Position numbers and translations under genes: made by a program
Part shown: positions 54,836 to 62,033 of the stretch, one piece after another
Position numbering within the stretch: the stretch's first letter is position 1
How the letters are laid out: every line of letters begins with the position of its first letter
The notes under the pieces: generated by a model
Databases searched by the model: none
Told to the model about the DNA's origin: nothing
The model's input: only the letters and a program-made list of their open reading frames with translations
NCBI GenBank assembly: GCA_900049755.1
Contig: LT160592.1
Location: 471,836-535,835 of the forward strand
Length of the DNA: 64,000 nucleotides
From: Corynebacterium provencense
GTDB taxonomy: Bacteria; Actinomycetota; Actinomycetes; Mycobacteriales; Mycobacteriaceae
Direction: 5' to 3'

Positions 54836-55729
54836 ATGACCGGGTGCCAGAGACCGGGTAAACAGCGGCAGCCACATCTGCTGCTTCAGCTCAGGGAGGG
54901 AACCGACCTGATACTCAGGACACGGAGTCATCTCCAGTTCGGAACCGTGCCCGCACATTCCCTCGTCCTCGGACTGCCGGAGGAGGTCAGTGTCGACCAG
55001 GTTCACCAGGTCATGCGTGAACTGCGACGTCCAATGTCCGAGGAGACGGTGCACCGTCTCCTCGGGTACTGCGGTATCCCGGCCGTGCACGCCCGCGGGA
55101 TCGTGGAGGAACTCCTTGTCGCGGGAATCCTTCACAGGCGGCCGGCCCGGTTCCACTCCACCGTCCATGTACTGGGACCCGCGATCCACGCCCGGGCGGT
55201 GCTCCGGCATCTCCGCGCCCTCGACATCCCGTCTTCGCCGATTTCACCGACGGATCCCGCATTCGGCCGCCTCTCACCCTCAGATCTGGTGGTGATGGCG
55301 GGAATGCTCTTTCCCCCGGCCGACATCAGCTACCGCCTCATGGACCTCGGGGTTCCCCATCTGACCTGCGGTGTCGTGGACGCCCGGGTGTCCGTGGGGC
55401 CACTGGTCCTGCCCGGGGTGACCGGGTGCCTCGCCTGCCTGGACGCCGCGGCACTGACAGAGGACGGCCGGTGGCGGACCGTGCGTGACCAGTGTATCGA
55501 CGGCAGGACGCCCACCGCCGACCGTCTCGTCGAGTTCACCGCCGGCATGGTCGCCGGACTCGTCCGCGAAGTCCTCGTCGCACGCCGTCAGAACAGTGCG
55601 CAGCAGACCGAATGGACCGTGCCGGGACCGTTGACCGGTCGCAGCTACTTCGATCCCCTCACCCTTCAGGTCGGCATGACGGCACTGTCCCGGCATCCGG
55701 GGTGTGCGGCATGCGCCGTTTCGCCATGA
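54836..55729 (+). CDS. ThiF/cyclodehydratase-like protein (Rv3196-like)
   Basis: 297 aa from ATG 54836 with GAGGGGG upstream. The middle part resembles the E1/ThiF or TOMM cyclodehydratase leader-recognition fold: VHVLGPAIHARAVLRHLRALD, DLVVMAGMLFPPAD, RLMDLGVPHLTCGVVDARVSVGPLVLPGVTGCLACLDAA (a CxxC pair) and HPGCAACAV at the end. The full adenylation motif set is not visible, so it is probably a binding or structural relative rather than an active E1. The M. tuberculosis equivalent sits at the same place next to the zincin gene. Confidence 0.75.
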   Translation: MTGCQRPGKQRQPHLLLQLREGTDLILRTRSHLQFGTVPAHSLVLGLPEEVSVDQVHQVMRELRRPMSEETVHRLLGYCGIPAVHARGIVEELLVAGILHRRPARFHSTVHVLGPAIHARAVLRHLRALDIPSSPISPTDPAFGRLSPSDLVVMAGMLFPPADISYRLMDLGVPHLTCGVVDARVSVGPLVLPGVTGCLACLDAAALTEDGRWRTVRDQCIDGRTPTADRLVEFTAGMVAGLVREVLVARRQNSAQQTEWTVPGPLTGRSYFDPLTLQVGMTALSRHPGCAACAVSP

Positions 55730-56138
55730 GTTCTCTTCGGACGGTCAGATGAACAGTGGACCGGGCAGGGCGAACAGACCAGCAGCCGGCCCCCGGAGAA
55801 CTTCCATGTTCACCACGAGGTCTTTCACGGAGAACCGGAACGCAGAAGTGGTACCGGCACGAACACTGCCGCGTTGAGGTGGACACCCGCTGCATCTCTT
55901 CGTCAGCTGTGCCTCCGAGAGCCTGACGTCAGGTCCTACAGCAGTAACTGTCACACGGGATGAGTAGTCAGCAATTATGATCCCCATCACTGAACTAACC
56001 CCATCACCGGACCCAGACTATCTCGAGAGTGACCAACATATCCAGCACAAAAGCTTCGCGCTGTTCACCGTTCCGGAATAAACAGTATCAAACCATACAG
56101 TCAGTCGACTTCAGGCAATAAGCTTCGTTCGCAATTCT
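55730..56138. other. Gene-free left edge of an AT-rich insert
   Basis: About 409 bp with no coding sequence I can support. Base composition falls visibly from about 55930 onward. No transposase, integrase, tRNA or clear direct repeat is seen at this edge. Confidence 0.5.
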
Positions 56139-57623
56139 TCAATCATGAAGATCCGGAGGAAGATCAACGAGGAGGGGTAGGTAATTTTTCTCTCTAAATT
56201 CAGTTGGAGTGACTCCATGAACTTCAGTAAAGGATCTGCTGAATCCTGACACATTCGAGTACCCAAGACGCCTCGAAATACTAGATACACTTCTGTCGGT
56301 ATCACTGAGAAAATGCCTGGCTGCAGTCATTCTTTTTTCCCTCTTCCAATACCCCCAAGAGCATCCCGATTCTCTTTCGAACATGTTCGCAAGCTTTCCC
56401 CTCTCGATACCAAGCTCTAAGCTCCAATCTGCAAGACTTCGAATATCTCCACATTCTGCATCCATCATCTTTTTCACTGGTGAACAGTTTATTGAGCTTA
56501 CGACACTGACCGGCAACAGGCGTGATATATCATTTTTCACAAAAGGATAAGGCCTGAGAATCGTGTAGTTTACAGTCGACAGGTAAAGAAATTTCAAAGC
56601 CTCCAGATCGGAAACAGCGCCAACCTTCATATGGTGACGTCTTAGAAATAGATGGCCACTCAATTGCCCGACGGGTATAATGATCCCCCCCGACTCTACA
56701 TGTATTGCGTGCCATACTCCAGATGGTATCCATAAAGTTTGCCCGCGCTCGAGTTTGACAATTCTGTCCCCCAAGTCGACACGCGACACACCGCATGACT
56801 GCCATAGTAGAAGATGAAAGTCGTTAACCCTGGAAGGTATAGAATAAGATAGCAGAGGCAAAAGTTCTTCAGAGTTAGTGTTAATGGCCACGCTCCCTGT
56901 GTTTTGACCTTTTAACCAACTACGAGGAGCAAGCCCCACCTCCTTGGAAAAAGCATGGCTGAATGATGCATAGTCTTCGTAACCGACCGATTTCGCCGCT
57001 TCGCGAACAGAATACCCTTCAGCGAGAAAACTCATCGACCTACGTATCCGCGCTTTTGCTTGCCAGGCCCGGCAGGTCAATCCCGTCTCTTCGACACATA
57101 TCCTAGACATCGAACGACTACTCAACCCTAATATCGACGACCAATCGGCCAGTGTCCTCTTCGAGTCCGGATAATTCAGTACATCTTCAGCCCATTTCCT
57201 CAGAGTACGGTTCCTAGGAATTACGAGATCACAATATAGATTGCAACCATCTTCATCCGAATTGATTTCGCATCCTAGAAAGCAAGTGTCAATGTGTGGC
57301 ATAACCCAATTACTGTACGACCTCAGCAGGGACCGTCTCAAAGGTTCATCTACCGATACAACGACGCCCGGAGAGAAAGATGCACATACAGGGCTATCAG
57401 AGTTCACCAGAACAGAAGTAGCGACACTTCCTTGACTCGAGGCGACGTAGTCCACAGTGGTTCCAGACTCAATGCGTATAGCTTGATCTGTCAACAATCT
57501 CAGAACATTAGACCCGATGGAAATCCGAGCCACCCCGACACTGACCCATAGGATGTGGTCAGCGCCATGGATCGTGATCCGTCCGTGCCAGCACGGTTCA
57601 AGGCTTTCTAGCGTGAACATCAC
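56139..57623 (-). CDS. Tandemly duplicated (two-headed) AraC-family regulator
   Basis: 494 aa with two complete AraC units in one chain. Unit 1: cupin-like part (about 1-150) and HTH (about 155-238: RTLADWSSILGLSSRSMSRI, REAAKSVGYEDYASFSHAFSK, APRSW). Unit 2: cupin-like part (about 255-325, with RGQTLWIPSGVWHAIHVESG) and HTH (about 394-480: RSLADWSLELGIERGKLANM, SSISRRLGYSNVSGFSRSFTE, TPTEFRE). Both HTH pairs look intact. The gene is AT-rich and uses AGA, ATA and TTA codons, unlike neighbours, so transfer is likely. It is divergent from a siderophore-binding lipoprotein and probably controls it. Confidence 0.9.
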   Translation of the reverse strand: MMFTLESLEPCWHGRITIHGADHILWVSVGVARISIGSNVLRLLTDQAIRIESGTTVDYVASSQGSVATSVLVNSDSPVCASFSPGVVVSVDEPLRRSLLRSYSNWVMPHIDTCFLGCEINSDEDGCNLYCDLVIPRNRTLRKWAEDVLNYPDSKRTLADWSSILGLSSRSMSRICVEETGLTCRAWQAKARIRRSMSFLAEGYSVREAAKSVGYEDYASFSHAFSKEVGLAPRSWLKGQNTGSVAINTNSEELLPLLSYSIPSRVNDFHLLLWQSCGVSRVDLGDRIVKLERGQTLWIPSGVWHAIHVESGGIIIPVGQLSGHLFLRRHHMKVGAVSDLEALKFLYLSTVNYTILRPYPFVKNDISRLLPVSVVSSINCSPVKKMMDAECGDIRSLADWSLELGIERGKLANMFERESGCSWGYWKREKRMTAARHFLSDTDRSVSSISRRLGYSNVSGFSRSFTEVHGVTPTEFREKNYLPLLVDLPPDLHD

Positions 57624-57685
57624 CGCTCCTCATGTGCAACTCACCCATCAGAATGATAAATACGCCTCGGTTCATGACAACTGGA

Positions 57686-57704
57686 TAAGGTTAGCACCAC
57701 CTAC
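57686..57704. promoter_or_regulatory. DtxR (iron) box candidate
   Basis: 19 bp, TAAGGTTAGCACCACCTAC, matching the DtxR consensus TTAGGTTAGGCTAACCTAA at 13 positions, including a full AGGTTAG half. It lies in the intergenic region between the AraC-type gene and the siderophore-binding protein gene, where iron repression of either would fit. Confidence 0.6.
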
Positions 57705-57788
57705 ACTCCATCGTGGTACACATCGGACCGCAGGGCTCGCCCTCCGGCCCGTCACGTTTCCCCCAGTTAATTATATAAGGATCACCTG

Positions 57789-58787
57789 ATGAAACGATCT
57801 CTGAGGCGCATCACCGCTGCTATCGTGGGCACGGTTGCCGTGGCTGCCATGGCAGCCTGCGGTAGCAACGACGACAGTACATCTTCTCCGAACACGGACA
57901 ACGGAGCCTATCCACTGACGGTGAAGACGGCAACCACCGAGACAACTCTCACTTCGAAACCATCACGTATCGCCGCTCTCGGCACGGTCTCTCTTGAGAA
58001 CCTAGTTGCACTGGATACAGAGCCCGTTTATGCGAAAGTGGACGGCACACGAGACTCGCAGCCCTACATTGATAATTACTGGGAAAAGGCCTACGTAGAT
58101 TCGAGTCGCGACAAGGATTCGAATTTTGAGAAAGTAGCAGCTACAAATCCTGATCTGATCATTGCACCGAGCTGGTCAACTTACCAGGACAAAGAGACGA
58201 TCAAGAAACTCGAGACAATTGCTCCTACCATCGTTTACGATGTCCAAAGTGCCGGCAGTAGGTGGACCGACGGATTCTCACAAGTTGCTAAGGCGCTCAA
58301 CAGATCAGATAAAGCAAGTTCTCTGATAGACAACTACAACCATACTGTAGAAGAACAGAAAAAGACCCTTTCCGCCCTTCACGGTGAAAGATACATTACG
58401 GGCGGCTTGACTGATGATGGCAGTTTCCAGCTGACTACCGCCATGTCAGTTGACCTCAGAGAATTGGGCTTACTACCCGGATCGCCTCAAGACGAAATAG
58501 AAAGACAGAAATCAGAGGGAAATAGCACGGAAACAAAGCTATCGGCAGAGCTTTTTGGGAAAATTGATGCAGATTTCGTTCTCGATTACGGGACCAGAGA
58601 TGATTCTGCAATCGAATCCAGAAAACAAAATGACGCATATCGCGATCATATACTAGAAAAGGCGTACTGGATGTATGATAATGAAGGAAACTACCTCGCC
58701 ACAGCATTCAACAATTCTGGTGCGCTCGGAAAGCCCTGGATGATGGAGAGAGTCGACGAGATGTTTGACCAGCCCGTTCAGCTGTAG
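57789..58787 (+). CDS. Iron-siderophore ABC transporter substrate-binding lipoprotein
   Basis: 332 aa, ATG 57789 preceded by TATATAAGGATCACCTG (AAGGA site). Signal peptide with lipobox AMAACGSN (Cys about 24), Ser/Asp linker, then a FhuD/FecB-type periplasmic-binding fold: SKPSRIAALGTVSLENLVAL, KVAATNPDLIIAPSW, and TIVYDVQSAG in the helix backbone region. The C-terminus reads GALGKPWMMERVDEMFD. No permease or ATPase genes are nearby, so it must share a transporter encoded elsewhere. AT-rich like the regulator. Its 3' end overlaps the convergent uvrD2 by 10 bp. Confidence 0.9.
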   Translation: MKRSLRRITAAIVGTVAVAAMAACGSNDDSTSSPNTDNGAYPLTVKTATTETTLTSKPSRIAALGTVSLENLVALDTEPVYAKVDGTRDSQPYIDNYWEKAYVDSSRDKDSNFEKVAATNPDLIIAPSWSTYQDKETIKKLETIAPTIVYDVQSAGSRWTDGFSQVAKALNRSDKASSLIDNYNHTVEEQKKTLSALHGERYITGGLTDDGSFQLTTAMSVDLRELGLLPGSPQDEIERQKSEGNSTETKLSAELFGKIDADFVLDYGTRDDSAIESRKQNDAYRDHILEKAYWMYDNEGNYLATAFNNSGALGKPWMMERVDEMFDQPVQL

Positions 58788-60958
58788 TTCTTCACGATCC
58801 CGAGGATGTCCTCGCCGAACTGCTCGACCTTCGCCGGCCCGATGCCCGGAACCCGGAGCAGTTCATGTGCCGAGGTCGGTGCCTTCAGCGCCACCGCCTT
58901 CAACGTGGCGTCGCTCATCACCACATAGGCCGGCACGTCACGCTCCCTGGCCAGGGCGGTCCGCCACGACCGCAGCTCGGTGACCAGCACCTGGTCCCCG
59001 TCATCGGCGTGGGCGTCACACCGGCCGAGAATGCGCTGCTCAGGGGTCGTCAACCGGGCGCCACACACCGCACAGGCGTTCTTCGGCGCACCCCGGACCT
59101 TCTTCCCCGCACCGGAACCACCGGCGTCGGTCTCCGACCCCTCCCAGGGCACCAGCCCGTCCAGGAACCTGGTCCGCCGGCGCGTCGCTTTGCCACCGGG
59201 CTGCCGGGCCTGCGACCAGGACAGTTCCAGAACCTCACGGGCACGGGTCAGACCCACGTACAGCAGGCGTCGCTCTTCCTCGACCGCGTCACCGGCATGT
59301 GACCCTTTCAGAGCGTGCCGTATCGGGACTGTCCCGTCGACGAGGCCGACGAGGAACACGGCGTCCCACTCCAGGCCTTTCGCGGCGTGGATGCTGGCCA
59401 GGGTAACGCCCTCCACCTTCGGAGGATTCTTCGACTGGGCCCGTTCCCTCAGCAGTCCGAGCAGGTCGGTCATGTCGAGGCCGGGGGTGGCCGTCGAAAG
59501 CTCCTCGGCCAGGTCCACGAGCGCCCCCAGTGACTGCCAACGTGCCCGTTCCTGTGCTCCCGCCGGCTCTGTCGGGGTCAGACCCACCGGGACCAGGGCG
59601 GCACGCACCTGGTTGACGAGCTGCTCCGGAGTGGGGCGTCCGGCAGCTGTTCCACCGGACCAGGCACCACCGTCAGATTCGTCAGCGGCACCCGTGCCGT
59701 CGGCCCTGGCGCGTCCCCGCAACCGCCGTGCCGCCTGTGCCAGGGCGTTGACACCCTGGCGGATCTCCGGTCGCTGGAAGAACCCCTCCCCGCCCTTGAC
59801 CTGGTAGCTGATGCCTGCGGCATCCAGGGCGTACTCGATCACCGCCGACTGGGCGTTGATCCGGTAGAGAACCGCGATCTCCGACGGTGGAGTCCCCCCG
59901 GCGACCAGGGAGGCAATCTTCTCCGCCACTCCCGTGGCTTCCGCTGTCTCGTCGGTGTACTCGGTGAATTCCGGTGCGGGGCCGGCCGGACGCTGACCTT
60001 CGAGCTGCAGACGCGACCCCGCGGCCCGGCCCGTCGCCCGCCCGATGACCTTGTTCGCCAGGTCGACGACCTGGGGTGTGGACCGGTAGTCACGGAACAG
60101 CCGGACAGTGGTCGCCTCCGGGTAGCGGGTCGAGAATCCCAGCAGGTGATCCGGGGTCGCCCCGTTGAAGGAGTAGATCGTCTGGTTGGCGTCCCCGACG
60201 ACCGTGATGTCGTCCCTGTCCCCCAGCCAGGCGTCCAGCAGTCTCTGCTGCAGGGGGGTGACGTCCTGGTACTCGTCGACGACGAAGGTCCGGTACCGGG
60301 AACGGAACTCGTCGGCGACCCCCGCCTCCGCCTCCAGGGCCCCCGCCATCGACTGCAGCAGGTCGTCGAAGTCGAGGTACACCCCGTCGGAGGTGACCTT
60401 CGAGTTCTCGTAGCCCTCGAAGATCCGGACGAACTGCTCCGGATCAACCGGGCAGTCACGCCGGTCCGGGACGATGTGCGCCGGGTAGTCCTCCGGGGCG
60501 ATGAGAGAGGACTTCGCCCACTCGATCTCTCCGAGCAGGTCGGAAAGAGTCGTCTTGTCCGTGGCGACGCCTACGGCCCTGCAGGCGCGGGCGACGAGGG
60601 GAAACTTCGAGTCCAGCAGCTGCCACGGGGTGTCACCGACGATCCGGGGCCAGAAGTACCTCAGTTGTCCACGGGCGGCGGCGTGGAAGGTCTTCGCCTG
60701 TACTCTCGCCACCCCCATCATGGTCAGTCTCTCACGCAGCTCCGCTGCCGCCCTGGTCGTGAACGTGACAGCGAGGACATGATCCGGGTTGACGAAGCCT
60801 CCGGACACCAGGTGGGCGATGCGGTGGGTGATGGTACGGGTCTTTCCTGTGCCGGCGCCGGCGATGATAGCGACCGGGCCCCGTGGGGCGGTGGCGGCAC
60901 GCAACTGCTCCGGGTCCAGCGCATCGAGCCTGAGCTGGTTGAGTCTGCTCGTGGTCAC
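58778..60958 (-). CDS. uvrD2: ATP-dependent DNA helicase UvrD2
   Basis: 726 aa from GTG 60958, 4 bp after the stop of the potassium-channel gene. SF1A motifs: IAGAGTGKTRTITHRIAHLV (Walker A), VTFTTRAAAELRERL, VVDEYQDVTPLQ, VVGDANQTIYSFNGA, RDYRSTPQVVDLAN, VTLASIHAAKGLEWDAVFLVG and EERRLLYVGLTRAREVLEL. Near the C-terminus a cysteine cluster NACAVCGARLTTPEQRILGRC is followed by an HRDC domain (TSAHELLRVPGIGPAKVEQFG). That arrangement is diagnostic of UvrD2. Role: DNA repair. Confidence 0.95.
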   Translation of the reverse strand: MTTSRLNQLRLDALDPEQLRAATAPRGPVAIIAGAGTGKTRTITHRIAHLVSGGFVNPDHVLAVTFTTRAAAELRERLTMMGVARVQAKTFHAAARGQLRYFWPRIVGDTPWQLLDSKFPLVARACRAVGVATDKTTLSDLLGEIEWAKSSLIAPEDYPAHIVPDRRDCPVDPEQFVRIFEGYENSKVTSDGVYLDFDDLLQSMAGALEAEAGVADEFRSRYRTFVVDEYQDVTPLQQRLLDAWLGDRDDITVVGDANQTIYSFNGATPDHLLGFSTRYPEATTVRLFRDYRSTPQVVDLANKVIGRATGRAAGSRLQLEGQRPAGPAPEFTEYTDETAEATGVAEKIASLVAGGTPPSEIAVLYRINAQSAVIEYALDAAGISYQVKGGEGFFQRPEIRQGVNALAQAARRLRGRARADGTGAADESDGGAWSGGTAAGRPTPEQLVNQVRAALVPVGLTPTEPAGAQERARWQSLGALVDLAEELSTATPGLDMTDLLGLLRERAQSKNPPKVEGVTLASIHAAKGLEWDAVFLVGLVDGTVPIRHALKGSHAGDAVEEERRLLYVGLTRAREVLELSWSQARQPGGKATRRRTRFLDGLVPWEGSETDAGGSGAGKKVRGAPKNACAVCGARLTTPEQRILGRCDAHADDGDQVLVTELRSWRTALARERDVPAYVVMSDATLKAVALKAPTSAHELLRVPGIGPAKVEQFGEDILGIVKNYS

Positions 60959-60962
60959 GCAC

Positions 60963-62033
60963 TCACTTCCCGTCGGCGTCTGTGATGCGCCGGATGTAGA
61001 GGATCCTGTCACCCGGTTCCACGGTCTCCGCCTCGACGGAGTCGATGCGGTAGAGCTCACCGGACCGAACGACGCCGAGGACGATGTCCTCCAGGTTCCG
61101 CGGATTTCCGCCGACCTCGTCCTCCCCCACCAGTCGCTCGGCAATGGAGAAACCCTCGTCCGGGCTGAGGAGGTCCTCCATCATCCCGGTGACCGAGGGG
61201 CTGACGGTGGCCAGGCCCAGCATCCGGCCGGCGGTCTCCGAGGAGATGACGACGGAGTCCGCACCGGACTGCCTGACCAGGTGGGAGTTCTCCGATTCCC
61301 GGACGCTGGCCACGATCGTCGCCGACGGGGCGATCTCCCTGACGGACAAGGTGATCAGGACGGCGGTGTCGTCCATGTTCGGTGCAACGACGACGGCCCT
61401 GGCCCGGGTCACCCCGGCGAGCTTGAGCACGTCCGACTTCGTCGCGGAACCACGCACGGTGACCAGGCCCCGGGAGGAGGCGTGTGCCAGGGCGTCGGGG
61501 TCGGAGTCGACGACGACGATACGGTCCGCGGGCACGCCGTCGGCCAGCAGCGCGGTCGTCGCCGCGCGGCCTTTGGTGCCGTATCCGATGACGACGGTGT
61601 GGTTACGCATTCGTTTCCTCCAGCGGCGGATCTGCAGTGCCTTCCGGGACTCCTCGGTGAGCACGGACAGTGTCGTACCGACGAGGAGGACCAGGAAGAT
61701 GACGCGCATCGGGGTGATGAGCAGGACGTTGAGGAGGCGGGCCTCCTGGGTGACCGGGGTGATGTCCCCGTAACCGGTGGTCGACAGGGACACCGCGGAA
61801 TAGTAGACGGAGTCCAGGAAGGTCTCGACCCCCTTGTACCCGTCACGGTCGAGGTAGACCACCACGGAGGACACGACGATGAGGATGAGGGCGTAGGTCA
61901 TACGCCGGATGATCAGCCACCAGGGACTCGCCTGCTCCGCCTCCGGGATGCTGATGATCTTCAGCAGGGCGTGGGGAGGGAGGGAGTCCACCTCCTCGTT
62001 CCGGTCCAGCCGGTCGTGCAGGCTGTCACGCAT
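60963..62033 (-). CDS. Potassium channel with TrkA/RCK regulatory domain
   Basis: 356 aa from ATG 62033 (GGAGGGCATGAGG places the ribosome site correctly), overlapping the adnB stop by 8 bp. Two membrane segments flank the selectivity filter STTGYGDITPV. The RCK N-terminal Rossmann domain reads HTVVIGYGTKGRAATTALLADG, with VVDSDPDALAHA and a TrkA-C-like end. It forms a ligand-gated K+ channel of the Kch/MthK type, equal to Rv3200c in M. tuberculosis. Confidence 0.92.
   Translation of the reverse strand: MRDSLHDRLDRNEEVDSLPPHALLKIISIPEAEQASPWWLIIRRMTYALILIVVSSVVVYLDRDGYKGVETFLDSVYYSAVSLSTTGYGDITPVTQEARLLNVLLITPMRVIFLVLLVGTTLSVLTEESRKALQIRRWRKRMRNHTVVIGYGTKGRAATTALLADGVPADRIVVVDSDPDALAHASSRGLVTVRGSATKSDVLKLAGVTRARAVVVAPNMDDTAVLITLSVREIAPSATIVASVRESENSHLVRQSGADSVVISSETAGRMLGLATVSPSVTGMMEDLLSPDEGFSIAERLVGEDEVGGNPRNLEDIVLGVVRSGELYRIDSVEAETVEPGDRILYIRRITDADGK

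Noticed and set aside
55730..56138. Integrase or attachment site at the AT-rich insert
   Set aside because: No tRNA, integrase fragment or direct repeat was found at either edge.
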